Shown: positions 14,370 through 22,009, numbered from the stretch's first letter. The stretch: DNA of 24,686 bases from Pseudomonadota bacterium (GCA_023418705.1 JAEZYZ010000201.1:1-24686), one strand, 5' to 3'. Program-made: numbers and translations. Notes: generated by a model from the letters alone, not told the origin.

Positions 14370-14879
14370 GAGGTATCGAATCGCAGAGTCTAAATCAGCG
14401 GGCACGATTCTGCTACGGCTCGTTCGGCCTGCTCTTCGGTGAAACCGCGAACGCCGCAGCGGGGAGGGATTTCATCCGCTCGATTCGTCACGCTCGCGCT
14501 CGAGCGGCGTTCGAGCCTCGGATCTCTCAGCGAGCGCGCCAGGAGGTAATGCCACGCGGCCGGTGCGCCACCCAGCGGCGCTTGCCCGCGCGGCGCTCGC
14601 CAGCGTGTCTCGTGCTCGCGCGCTTCGGAGCGTGTGGTCGCCACTCGGCGAGGCGCGGTCGTTGCCCCACACTCGACCGCCGCGCGGCAGGGGGCGTGCA
14701 TGCTCCCGAGTTGATGAGCTCGCCCCAAGGCAGCCGGACCCGCGGTCCTCGGCCGAGCGCCGCGACGCCCGGCCGAGCGGGCCCGCGCGGACACCGCCTC
14801 GGCCAAATGGCCGGCGCACGGCAGGGACGATTTCGTGAATGGACGTCTGGTGCTCGGACGCAGCGGGTGGCAACAAGCC
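14370..14879. other. Gene-poor spacer upstream of pilB and the rhodanese-ThiF gene
   Basis: This divergent intergenic region should contain the pilB promoter. TTAGACT-like sequence about 18 nt before the pilB ATG is the best -10 candidate, without a convincing -35. Open frames here are Arg/Ala-rich and unlike proteins. I see no RNA gene, sigma-54 site or repeat from the two families described elsewhere. Confidence 0.4.
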
Positions 14880-14909
14880 TTGACGCCCGCCGCGCTTGTT
14901 CAATACTTT
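14880..14909 (+). promoter_or_regulatory. Sigma-70-type promoter candidate for the rhodanese-ThiF gene
   Basis: TTGACG (14880-14885), an 18-nt spacer and TACTTT (14904-14909) give a fair -35/-10 pair. The local sequence is more AT-rich than its surroundings. Transcription would start near 14916, just before the palindrome at 14922. Confidence 0.45.
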
Positions 14910-14921
14910 AGCGAAGAGATT

Positions 14922-14941
14922 GTCACATCGGAAAATGTGAC
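14922..14941. promoter_or_regulatory. Perfect palindrome GTCACAT-N6-ATGTGAC, operator-like
   Basis: Seven-base arms are perfectly complementary around CGGAAA. The site sits at the predicted transcription start and 23 nt before the start codon of the rhodanese-ThiF gene, the classic place for a dimeric repressor. The half-site order is the reverse of a CRP box (TGTGA-N6-TCACA). The regulator is unknown. Confidence 0.5.
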
Positions 14942-14964
14942 TTTGTGCCGGAGCCCCCAAGAAA

Positions 14965-16152
14965 ATGGCCAAGACGTACGCTGATTTGTTCTCCGAGGTC
15001 CGCGGCGAGGTGCGCACCATCTCGCTCGAGGATCTCAAAGCACGCCTCGACGCGCGGAGCGAGCGCCCCTTTGCGCTCGTCGACGTCCGCGAAAAGGACG
15101 AATTCCGAGCCGGCTACATCCCGGGCGCCCTCCACATCCCGCGCGGGTTCTTGGAGATGCAGGCGGAGCAGAAGCTGCCGGACAAGTCGCAAGAGGTCAT
15201 CGTCTACTGCGCGGGTGGAACGCGCAGCGCGTTCGCCGCAAAAACCCTGGCGGAGCTCGGCTATCAGAACGTGATCAGCGCCAACCCTGGCTTCGTGCGC
15301 TGGAAGGATCTGCGCTACCCGATCGAGGAGCCGCCGCAGCTCAGCGCAGCGCAGCTCGACCGCTATTCGCGCCACCTGCTTTTGCCGGAGGTCGGGGAGA
15401 AGGGACAGGCCAAGCTCCTTCAAAGCAAGGTCTTGTTGCTCGGCGCCGGTGGGCTCGGTGCCCCGTCGGGGCTTTACCTGGCGGCGGCGGGCGTCGGCAC
15501 GATCGGGCTGGTCGACGCGGACGTCGTGGACACCTCCAACCTGCAGCGCCAGATCATCCACACGACCTCGCGCGTCGGAATGTCCAAGGTGGACAGCGCC
15601 GAGAAGGCGTTGACGGACGTGAACCCGGACGTTCGGGTGCTCAAGTATCAGGAGCGCCTCAACAGCAGCAACGTCGATCGCATCTTCGGCGAGAAGTGGG
15701 ACGTGATCGTCGACGGCTGCGACAACTTCCCCACCCGCTATCTGGTCAACGACGCCTCGCTCTTCCACAAGATCCCGGTCGTGCACGGCTCGATTTTCCG
15801 CTTCGACGGGCAGGTCACCACCTTCGCGCCGTTCGAGCCCTACAACGGCCCCTGCTACCGCTGCCTGTATCCGGAGCCGCCGCCGCCGCACCTGGCGCCA
15901 TCCTGCGCCGAAGCCGGCGTGCTCGGCATCCTGCCCGGCGCGGTGGGCATCCTCCAGGCCACCGAGGCCATCAAGATCATCCTCGGCCTGGGTGAGCCGC
16001 TGGTGGGACGCCTGCTGTCCTACGACTCCCTGAAGATGGCCTTCAGGACGTTGAAGCTCCGGCGCGACAAGAACTGCCCCGCCTGCGGTGAGAACCCGAC
16101 CATCAAGGAGTACATCGACTACGAAGGCTTCTGCGCGGCCCCGGGCCATTGA
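14965..16152 (+). CDS. Rhodanese-ThiF/MoeB fusion: sulfur-carrier adenylyltransferase/sulfurtransferase
   Basis: A 395-residue protein. Residues 1 to about 125 are a rhodanese domain with active-site Cys82 (YCAGGTRS). Residues about 130-395 are an E1-like ThiF/MoeB domain: the nucleotide loop GAGGLGAP starts near 160, then DADVVDTSNLQRQ, a zinc site from CYRC (297, 300) and CPAC (371, 374), and Cys314 in SCAEAGVLG, at the position of the thiol that handles the carrier in MOCS3/Uba4. It should adenylate the C-terminal Gly-Gly of a MoaD/ThiS-type carrier and pass persulfide sulfur to it, for molybdopterin, thiamine or cysteine synthesis. The domain order is the reverse of MOCS3, Uba4 and MoeZ, where rhodanese is C-terminal. 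No carrier gene is adjacent. Confidence 0.9.
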   Translation: MAKTYADLFSEVRGEVRTISLEDLKARLDARSERPFALVDVREKDEFRAGYIPGALHIPRGFLEMQAEQKLPDKSQEVIVYCAGGTRSAFAAKTLAELGYQNVISANPGFVRWKDLRYPIEEPPQLSAAQLDRYSRHLLLPEVGEKGQAKLLQSKVLLLGAGGLGAPSGLYLAAAGVGTIGLVDADVVDTSNLQRQIIHTTSRVGMSKVDSAEKALTDVNPDVRVLKYQERLNSSNVDRIFGEKWDVIVDGCDNFPTRYLVNDASLFHKIPVVHGSIFRFDGQVTTFAPFEPYNGPCYRCLYPEPPPPHLAPSCAEAGVLGILPGAVGILQATEAIKIILGLGEPLVGRLLSYDSLKMAFRTLKLRRDKNCPACGENPTIKEYIDYEGFCAAPGH

Positions 16153-16254
16153 GGCCGGCGGCTCGTTTCGAGAGCCACGCTCGAGCGTAAGGCCGGCGCG
16201 CCGAGCTCCGTTTTCGTCTCCGTGGGGCTCGTCACCAGACCACGGAGGCCAACG

Positions 16255-16911
16255 ATGGTGAATCGACCGCTTGTCACGGGCGCTTGGTTGGGACTGCACC
16301 TGGTTGCCTGCGGGGGCGCCGGCGGCACGGCGCGGGTCGCGCCGCCGGACCCCTGTGACGCGCACCAGGACGCGCGCACCGGCTGCGCCGGCGCGGTCCC
16401 GCCGGGCGCGAAGCCTTCCACACCCGAGACCGCGGCGGCGCCCGCCAAGACCGAGCCGCAGATCATCGCGACGACCATCCCCGGCCCCGCAGCGCAGCCC
16501 CTGGATGCGCTGCAGGCCGCGGCCGCCGCCCAGGTGCTGGAGCCGCTGAGCCAGCCGGTGCTCCCGCCGAAGGCACGCCCCGTCGGGCCGGTGTTGGGGG
16601 GCCACTTCTTGCCGGGGCAATCGCTCGCCAGAACCGTCGAGCTGGCGCCGGGCAAGTGCTACACGGTGGTCGCCGCGGCGCTGCCGCCCGCCGCGGCCCC
16701 TCGCGTCTCGCTGCTGGTCGCGCCCGCGGCCGCCGGCGTTCCAGCGCCGGTGATCGCGGTCAGCGCCGAGCACGGCGAAGCTTCGGTGCTCGGCCGAGCG
16801 CCCGCCTGCTTCCGAGCAGCGGCGCCCCTGCCCCTCACCGTGAATGTCTTGTTGGAAGTCCCGGACAGCGAGGGCGTCGCGGTCGCAAGGATCTACGAGT
16901 CCGATCCCTGA
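16255..16911 (+). CDS. Predicted lipoprotein of unknown function
   Basis: A 218-residue protein starting at ATG 16255, behind a strong GGAGG (16244-16248). The GTG at 16222 is less likely. The signal sequence VTGAWLGLHLVAC ends in a lipobox with Cys19, so the protein is probably anchored in the membrane. A low-complexity Pro/Ala linker runs to about residue 95. A compact domain follows: GGHFLPGQSLARTVEL, then APGKCYTVVAAALPP, and RAPACFRAAAPLPLTVNVLL, whose two Cys may pair. The GKCYTVVA motif occurs in many secreted hypotheticals of Polyangia as I remember them. It is 102 nt after the rhodanese-ThiF gene. No function can be assigned. Confidence 0.7.
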   Translation: MVNRPLVTGAWLGLHLVACGGAGGTARVAPPDPCDAHQDARTGCAGAVPPGAKPSTPETAAAPAKTEPQIIATTIPGPAAQPLDALQAAAAAQVLEPLSQPVLPPKARPVGPVLGGHFLPGQSLARTVELAPGKCYTVVAAALPPAAAPRVSLLVAPAAAGVPAPVIAVSAEHGEASVLGRAPACFRAAAPLPLTVNVLLEVPDSEGVAVARIYESDP

Positions 16912-16918
16912 CGCGTTC

Positions 16919-16940
16919 GTTCACAGGGGCCATCAGAGCC
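16919..16940 (+). repeat. Truncated left end of the MITE-like repeat
   Basis: GTTCACAGGGGCCATCAGAG resembles the left end of copy 1 (GTTCACAAGAAGAGCATCAG). It lies just before the fuller copy 2 and 7 nt after the lipoprotein stop. Confidence 0.45.
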
Positions 16941-16986
16941 ACCGGGCCGCCGCGAGGCGGCGTGCGGCGGCGCCGATCAGGAATCG

Positions 16987-17232
16987 CTCACAGGAAAGAC
17001 CATCAGGGCCCTCGGCCCACCTCGAGTCAATGAAAACGGATTTCACGACCGAGACAGCGAGCTGCGTCGACGAGTCTGGCTCGGAGATGGGTCACAAGAA
17101 GAGCGGAAGGGGGAACGACGTCGTCGGTCCCTCCCGGGCTTTGATCGACCCGACGCGAGGATCGCGCCGAGCTCGTCAGTCGCACTCCCGAAAATCTTCC
17201 ATCCGTCCGCGCCTTCCTGTGAACAAAAACAG
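16987..17232 (+). mobile_element. MITE-like repeat, copy 2
   Basis: The left end is CTCACAGGAAAG (16987-16998) and the right terminal repeat is CTTCCTGTGAACAAAAACAG (17213-17232). The first half is nearly identical to copy 1, with about six changes over 80 nt around GCTCGGAGATGGGTCACAAG. The middle has diverged, and the right 35 nt are again alike (AAATCTTCC, TCCGTCCGCGCCTTCCTGTG). No transposase is encoded. The gap to the next gene (17233-17289) shows nothing else. Confidence 0.75.
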
Positions 17233-17289
17233 CGGAGCCCATCGCCGTGGATTCCGTGAACAAGGTCGAGCGGGATCGGCGGGGCGTGA

Positions 17290-18363
17290 TCAGGCGGCGT
17301 GCCGAGACGATGAGGCGACGTCGTCCGCGTGGGGACGCCAGGAGCGGCTTGGCGCCAGACGGGCGGCCTTGCGGAAGAACATCGGCCAGCTCTCCGTCAG
17401 CAGGGCGCCGCGTCGCGCCGCTTCTCGGCGCGTGGCGTAGCTGGCGACCACGACCGCGGCCGACGCCAGCGCGACGCCCGCGACCACATCGATGACGTAG
17501 TGCCAGCGCAGGAACATGGTCGCCACCATGATGTTGACGGAGCAGAACGCCACCACGGGCCAGGTGAGCTGAAACGGCGCCTTGTCGCGGTGGCGGAACG
17601 AATACAGCGCGATGAACGCCGGCGCCGCGGTGTGCAGCGACGGGAAGATGTCCATTTGGGCGCCGCCGGAGGCCACCGTCAGCATCACCATGTCGAGCCA
17701 GGCGCCGCTCGGGAACGCATGCTCGAAGTGGGAGGCCATCGCCTTGTACGGCCCGAAACCGGGGACGAGCATGTAGAGGATGTGGCCCACGCAGAACACG
17801 AACAGCATGCCCGCGGCGAACTCACCGAGCACGCGCGTGCGTGAAGAGAAGAACAGGATCGAGATGACGTGCAGCGCGAGCAGGATGAAGTAGCCGAAGT
17901 AGAAGAACGCGAACCACTCGGTCGAGATGGGATTGACGAAGGCGTCCAGGGCGATCGCGGGCTCGAAGCCGAACAGCGCCACATCGAGGCGGTAAAGTTC
18001 CAGGTCGACGGTCGTCGTGTTCACGACCGGCAAGAGGCCCGCCAGCATGAAGTAGCTGATCTGGACGCTGCCGTAGATGCCGAGACGATACAGGAGGGGC
18101 GCCCAGAATTTGTCGCGGATGACGGCGCCTCGAACCAAAACGAGGGTGACGACCAGCGCCGCCAGCAACCCGAACACGTTCAGCAGCGCCGCCGTCCGCG
18201 CGGCGCTCGGCGGCGCGCTGAGCGCCGCGACGTTCAGCAGGATCAGGTAGGTGAGCACGAACCAGTCGTGCAGCGCACACTCCCGCCGGATGCGTGACAG
18301 CAGGTGAGCGGGCGCGCGCAGCGCGCTGGGGGCCGACCCGTAGAACTCGTGCTGAACTGTCAT
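17290..18363 (-). CDS. PAP2/Aur1-like integral membrane phosphatase or phosphotransferase
   Basis: A 357-residue polytopic membrane protein from ATG 18363; a TTG at 18402 is a weaker start. About seven hydrophobic segments are visible. The PAP2 signature is complete: LVPGFGPYKA, then FPSLHTAAPAF with the catalytic His, and FLRWHYVIDVVAGV with the second His and Asp. The spacing and the FPSLHTA plus RWHYVID phrasing match the inositol-phosphotransferase (Aur1/Ipt1-like) branch. It could transfer a phospho-head group between lipids or simply dephosphorylate a lipid phosphate, with the active site facing the periplasm. The C-terminal tail is basic and cytoplasmic. It stands alone and converges on the lipoprotein gene across MITE copy 2. 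Confidence 0.85.
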   Translation of the reverse strand: MTVQHEFYGSAPSALRAPAHLLSRIRRECALHDWFVLTYLILLNVAALSAPPSAARTAALLNVFGLLAALVVTLVLVRGAVIRDKFWAPLLYRLGIYGSVQISYFMLAGLLPVVNTTTVDLELYRLDVALFGFEPAIALDAFVNPISTEWFAFFYFGYFILLALHVISILFFSSRTRVLGEFAAGMLFVFCVGHILYMLVPGFGPYKAMASHFEHAFPSGAWLDMVMLTVASGGAQMDIFPSLHTAAPAFIALYSFRHRDKAPFQLTWPVVAFCSVNIMVATMFLRWHYVIDVVAGVALASAAVVVASYATRREAARRGALLTESWPMFFRKAARLAPSRSWRPHADDVASSSRHAA

Positions 18364-18417
18364 TGGTCGTAAACCGACGATGCCCCGGCAGCTTCCGCCC
18401 AATCATAGCTCCGGTTG

Positions 18418-18433
18418 TGCGAGGGGCATGCCA
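18418..18433 (-). promoter_or_regulatory. Possible sigma-54 (-24/-12) promoter for the PAP2 gene
   Basis: On the minus strand TGGCAT-GCCCC-TCGCA has the GG-N10-GC spacing of a sigma-54 site, with one departure in each half (TGGCAT for TGGCAC and TCGC for TTGC). It would start transcription about 43 nt before the ATG. Confidence 0.3.
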
Positions 18434-18608
18434 ATTCGAGGTGCTGGCTCGCGATACGAATCACGAGCTCCTTTCAGCCGGAGGCCACCCGCGCGCGGCC
18501 CGCTCGAGCACGGATTTTCTCAGGCATTTCGCCCAGGATGCGAAAACAAATACGCACTGTGCGCGTTCGTTCGCGGCTCGTGATCCATGGGTCCCGAGGC
18601 CCAGATCT

Positions 18609-19403
18609 TCAATGTAACCCTCGTTTGATGCCCTGCTCGGTTTCATCCGCCCCGAGCTCCTCCAGCTCCGCGGCGGCGCCCGCGTCTTCCGCGCGCACCG
18701 TCGACGGCGGCTCCTCCGGCACTCGCAGCGCGAGCGTGGAGCCGCGCTGTGAGTAGACCAGCTCACCGTCGTCGGTGACGCGCCGCTGCACATCGTGTTC
18801 GAGCGCCAAGCGAGCGAGCAGCAGCTCTGCCTCGTGCTCGGAGAGGGCCATCGTCGCCCCCAGCTCGGCCGCGGAGACCTCCTGCGCCGACGTCTTCAAG
18901 ATCGCAGCGGCTGCCTGCTGCCAGGCCGCGTCCAACGCTGCTTCCCTGGCGCTCCCCGCCTGCTTCGCGCGCCGGCGCGCCCACACACCCGCGGCGAGCA
19001 AGGGCAGCGCCGAGACCAGCCCGAAGATCCACCAGAGCAAGGCCGGCTGCACGATGAGCAGCACCCCGAGCAGCACGCTCAGCCACGCCACCCCAGCCGC
19101 GAGCGTTGCCACGCTGCCGATGGTCCACGCGAACGCGCGACGAGCCGCCACCCGCGCACGCAGCAGCGCCTCGACGCCGGAGCTCGGGAGCGGCGCGGAC
19201 CGGTCACCGACGGGCACTCTCGGACCGCCGCACACGCGGCAGCGAAAGCGCAGCGTCCGCGCGCGCTCCACCCCGGCGATGCTGCCGCAGTGCGGGCAGC
19301 GGTGCTGCTCGCCGTGGACGGCGCCGCAGCGAGGACAGCGGCCGTTCGGCGAGAGCGGCGTGTCACAAACCGAGCAACTGGACGGCGACGTTGGGTCCGG
19401 CAT
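18609..19403 (-). CDS. Zinc-ribbon membrane protein with C-terminal winged-helix-like domain
   Basis: A 264-residue protein; the start is ATG 19403. The frame continues far upstream, but only as a shadow of the Nudix gene. Four CxxC pairs lie within the first 60 residues (CSVC, CPRC, CPHC, CRVC), which predicts two zinc ribbons. Two transmembrane helices follow at about 85-135 (TIGSVATLAAGVAWLSVLLG and LLWWIFGLVSALPLLAAGVW), joined by a short turn. The C-terminal part at about 160-215 (SAAELGATMALSEHEAELLL, then a wing-like VTDDGELVYS) looks like a winged helix. The tail is acidic. A role in membrane-linked sensing or regulation is possible but unproven; I know no characterised member. Confidence 0.75.
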   Translation of the reverse strand: MPDPTSPSSCSVCDTPLSPNGRCPRCGAVHGEQHRCPHCGSIAGVERARTLRFRCRVCGGPRVPVGDRSAPLPSSGVEALLRARVAARRAFAWTIGSVATLAAGVAWLSVLLGVLLIVQPALLWWIFGLVSALPLLAAGVWARRRAKQAGSAREAALDAAWQQAAAAILKTSAQEVSAAELGATMALSEHEAELLLARLALEHDVQRRVTDDGELVYSQRGSTLALRVPEEPPSTVRAEDAGAAAELEELGADETEQGIKRGLH

Positions 19404-19416
19404 GGTAGACGACGGC

Positions 19417-19444
19417 AACTTACAACCATTCTGGCGCGCCTCAA
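19417..19444 (-). promoter_or_regulatory. Sigma-70-type promoter candidate for the zinc-ribbon gene
   Basis: On the minus strand TTGAGG (19444-19439), a 16-nt spacer and TAAGTT (19422-19417) precede the ATG at 19403 by 13 nt. This would let the gene be transcribed separately from the upstream Nudix gene. Confidence 0.35.
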
Positions 19445-19479
19445 TCGCCGGGGAGCGGTCGAGCGAAGCCGCCGCCCCC

Positions 19480-20094
19480 TCAGCCGTCCAGAGGGGCCCC
19501 CGGGCCGCGCAAGATCTCGAGCAAGCCCGATAGCATCTGGTGGGTGAGGCCCCAGACGACGCGGCCGTCGATGTCCCACGCCGGCAGGGGGTAGACGCGA
19601 TCGGCGATGGAGTAGCGGATCGTCGTGGCGCGCTCGCCCCGGAGCAGCGGCGCGAGCTCGACCCAGACCGATTCTTCGACCTCGGCGTTGTGGCGAAGCG
19701 GCGACGGGCGCAAGAGCTCGAACACGAAGGGCGAGATGGTGAGGCCGACAGGCCGCCCCCGCGCCACGGCCTGCAAATCGTCCAGGCGACCCAGCAACGA
19801 CGCCTCCCCGCGCAAGTCGAGGCCGAGCTCCTCGTGGGTCTCGCGAATCGCGGTCGCGAGCTCATCGGGGTCGCTCGGCTCTTGTCGCCCGCCCGGAAAT
19901 GCCATGTGACCAGACCACGGATCTCGCGGGTGGGTTGCGCGACGGATGAGCAGCGCCTCCATCCCCACGACGGGCCGCTCCCGCACCACGATCGCGACCG
20001 CAGCTCGACGTTCGGCGTGGGTCAGCGGCAATCGCCGCGGCGACCGTCCGTCGATGCGTCGGCGAAGGTCGAGGATGCTCGGGCGCTCGGACAC
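19480..20094 (-). CDS. Nudix hydrolase, NudL-like CoA diphosphatase
   Basis: A 204-residue protein from GTG 20094, with GGAG 6 nt upstream (GGAGCCACCC-GTG). The frame is open further upstream, but that part runs into the leader of the divergent gene and is low-complexity. The Nudix box reads GGRQEPSDPDELATAIRETH then EELGL, with the metal-binding REThEE residues intact. GHMAFPGG just before it and HPRDPWSG match the CoA pyrophosphatase (NudL/YeaB) subgroup. The expected reaction is hydrolysis of CoA or acyl-CoA to phosphopantetheine derivatives and 3',5'-ADP. C-terminal features such as WGLTHQMLSGLLEIL also fit that group. The zinc-ribbon gene follows after 76 nt on the same strand. Confidence 0.88.
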   Translation of the reverse strand: MSERPSILDLRRRIDGRSPRRLPLTHAERRAAVAIVVRERPVVGMEALLIRRATHPRDPWSGHMAFPGGRQEPSDPDELATAIRETHEELGLDLRGEASLLGRLDDLQAVARGRPVGLTISPFVFELLRPSPLRHNAEVEESVWVELAPLLRGERATTIRYSIADRVYPLPAWDIDGRVVWGLTHQMLSGLLEILRGPGAPLDG

Positions 20095-20245
20095 GGGTGG
20101 CTCCAAGCGTACCGCGCCGACCGCAATGTTGCAGCTTGGCCGCTCTTCGCCGGCTCGGAAGCAGCGTCGTGCGCGGCGCGGCGCACCGCTCCGCTCATCC
20201 ACGTACCTCGTAGACTCGGAAACAGGTTCTGGTAGGGTTGCCGCG

Positions 20246-22009
20246 ATGATTTCGTCTCGACATGCCCACGCGGGCGTCGCCGCAGCCGCCCTCGCCGTGG
20301 CCGCCGCGAGTCCGGCCGCAGCTTTTCCTGGATTTTTCATCGGCAAAAAACCGGCGGATCGACGCGCCCACTCGAGCCAAGTGGTGGTCATGCGCAAGGG
20401 CGACGCCAGCGTGGTCACGGTGGCGCCGGACTACGAAGGGCCGCTCGATGCCTTCGCCGTGGTGCTCCCCGTCCCGGCCGATGTGACCGTCGAGAACGTG
20501 GCCACGCTCAAGGGCGAGGCCATCCGACGGGTCGAGCAAATCAGCGCGCCGCGCTTCCACGAATTTTGGGAACAGGATCCGTGCGATCCCGCCCCCCCCG
20601 AGCAGATCTGGGAGCGCTCGAAAATGGCCGTGTCCGGCACCGACTTCCTCGGCGGCGGCATGCCGCAGGTCGGCACCGAGAAGGTGGCCAAGGAGCTGCT
20701 CATGCGGGTCGAGACCGACTTCAAGGATGCGGGTGAGTACAAGTTCACCGTGCTCGACGAAGCGCAGTCGAAGGCCCCCGGCGACTGGCTGAAGCAGCAA
20801 GGCTATGCCGTCACCGACGCCGCGACGCAGGCCATCCGCCCCTACGCCGACGCGGGGATGAAGTTTCTGGTGGCGGAGGTCGACAGCAAGAAGATCGAGC
20901 TGCTCGGAGACGGCCGGGCTCAGCTGTCCCCCATCCGCTACGCCTCGCAGACCCCGATCGACACCTTGCCGACCAAGCTCGGTCTGTTGAACTCGCCGGG
21001 CGACCAGGAGCTCTTGGTCTACGTCCTGCATCCGGACCAGCAGTTCGAGGTCAAAAATTACGAGAACGTCTTCCCGCCCACGAACATCGAGGTGGACTTC
21101 GTCGTCAAGGAGCGCATGGGGGAGTTCTATGCGGGCCTGCACGACCTGATGCTGAAGAAGAACCCGAAGGCGTTCCTCGTCGAGTATGCCTGGCCGACCA
21201 AAGGCTGCGGGCAGCCCTGCGCGACCGAGCCGCTGATGATCCACGAGATCCTCAGCCTCGGCGGCGACGTGTTCGAACAGAACGTGCCCGAGGAAGAGAA
21301 GAACCCAGAGCCGCCGGAGCTCACCGCGGAAGAAGAAGAAAAGCAGAAGGCGAAGCTCGAGGCTCTGGAGCCCAAAGAGCGCGCCAAGACGAAGAAGCAG
21401 ATGGAAGAGGATCGGCAGGAGCTCGCTCGCCGCAAGGCGCTGCTCGATCGCCAGGCCTACCTGATGACGCGCCTGCACTATCGTTATGGCAAGGACACCA
21501 TGCCCGAGGACGTGAAGCTCACGGCGGGGTCCAAGCAGGTCGCCGGCGGCACCGGTGTTCCCAAGGGGCAAGACACCGAGATCTCGACCAGCGTCGAGCC
21601 GGCCAAGACGAGCGAGCTTCAGACCCGCTACAACTTCTTTCACCCCTGGAAAGCGGTGATCAAGTGCGAGAACCCGCAGCGCGGCAAGTGGGGCAAGCCG
21701 CCGCGTACCTATCGCGGCCTGAACAAGATCTGGGTGGCCGAGGACATCGCCCGCAAGAACCGCAAGCAGATCAAGCCTGCCTCCGTGGTGCGCGACGCCA
21801 TCCCGGCGCTCGATCTCGCGCCGGCGCCGGCGCTCGATGCCGGCGTGGACGGGGGCGCGGATGCTGGCACGGGTGACGCAGAGAAGTCGGAGAACTGCGG
21901 CTGCCGCGCGCCGGGCAGCGCCCCGGGTGGCGCGCTCGGTGCGTCGTTCGGCCTGCTGCTCGCTGGCGCGTGGGTGCGCCGCCGCATCAATCGTCGGCCG
22001 GGTCGCTGA
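20246..22009 (+). CDS. DUF2330 surface protein with MYXO-CTERM-like sorting tail
   Basis: A 587-residue protein from ATG 20246. The GGTAGGG 7-8 nt upstream is either a ribosome binding site or part of a TAGGGT -10 box. The signal peptide ends near ASPAAA/FPGF (26/27). The DUF2330 core follows (YEGPLDAFAVVLPVPADVTV; HEFWEQDPCDP; FLVAEVDSKK; LGLLNSPGDQELLVYVL). A highly charged Glu/Lys helix, probably a coiled coil, spans about 350-415. The C-terminus has a Pro/Ala/Asp linker, then NCGCRAPGS, a short hydrophobic segment GALGASFGLLLAGAWV and Arg residues. This is the CGC-membrane-Arg pattern of myxobacterial MYXO-CTERM sorting signals. The function of DUF2330 is unknown. Its 3' end overlaps the convergent transpeptidase gene by 23 nt. 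Confidence 0.88.
   Translation: MISSRHAHAGVAAAALAVAAASPAAAFPGFFIGKKPADRRAHSSQVVVMRKGDASVVTVAPDYEGPLDAFAVVLPVPADVTVENVATLKGEAIRRVEQISAPRFHEFWEQDPCDPAPPEQIWERSKMAVSGTDFLGGGMPQVGTEKVAKELLMRVETDFKDAGEYKFTVLDEAQSKAPGDWLKQQGYAVTDAATQAIRPYADAGMKFLVAEVDSKKIELLGDGRAQLSPIRYASQTPIDTLPTKLGLLNSPGDQELLVYVLHPDQQFEVKNYENVFPPTNIEVDFVVKERMGEFYAGLHDLMLKKNPKAFLVEYAWPTKGCGQPCATEPLMIHEILSLGGDVFEQNVPEEEKNPEPPELTAEEEEKQKAKLEALEPKERAKTKKQMEEDRQELARRKALLDRQAYLMTRLHYRYGKDTMPEDVKLTAGSKQVAGGTGVPKGQDTEISTSVEPAKTSELQTRYNFFHPWKAVIKCENPQRGKWGKPPRTYRGLNKIWVAEDIARKNRKQIKPASVVRDAIPALDLAPAPALDAGVDGGADAGTGDAEKSENCGCRAPGSAPGGALGASFGLLLAGAWVRRRINRRPGR

Noticed and set aside
12957..14393. A 478-codon plus-strand frame opposite pilB
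   Set aside because: PilB is unambiguous on the minus strand and the opposite frame has non-protein-like composition.
14390..14806. A minus-strand frame of 138 codons ending 20 nt before pilB
   Set aside because: Only the last 20 residues look protein-like; most of it is Ala/Arg-rich, with no motif and no clear start signal. A short true gene cannot be fully excluded.
14549..14911. A 120-codon frame behind AGGAGG upstream of the rhodanese-ThiF gene
   Set aside because: The Shine-Dalgarno-like sequence is only 2 nt from the ATG and the translation is Arg-rich, low in hydrophobic residues and unlike a folded protein.
14922..14941. The palindrome as a CRP site
   Set aside because: The half-sites are in the opposite order (TCACA first, then TGTGA) to the CRP consensus.
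19404..19865. A longer N-terminus for the zinc-ribbon protein
   Set aside because: The upstream 154 codons lie antiparallel in frame terms within the Nudix gene on the same strand and are Ser/Arg-rich; the zinc-ribbon pattern starts just after ATG 19403.
19946..20245. An N-terminal extension of the DUF2330 gene
   Set aside because: It overlaps the Nudix gene on the other strand, and a good signal peptide begins at ATG 20246.
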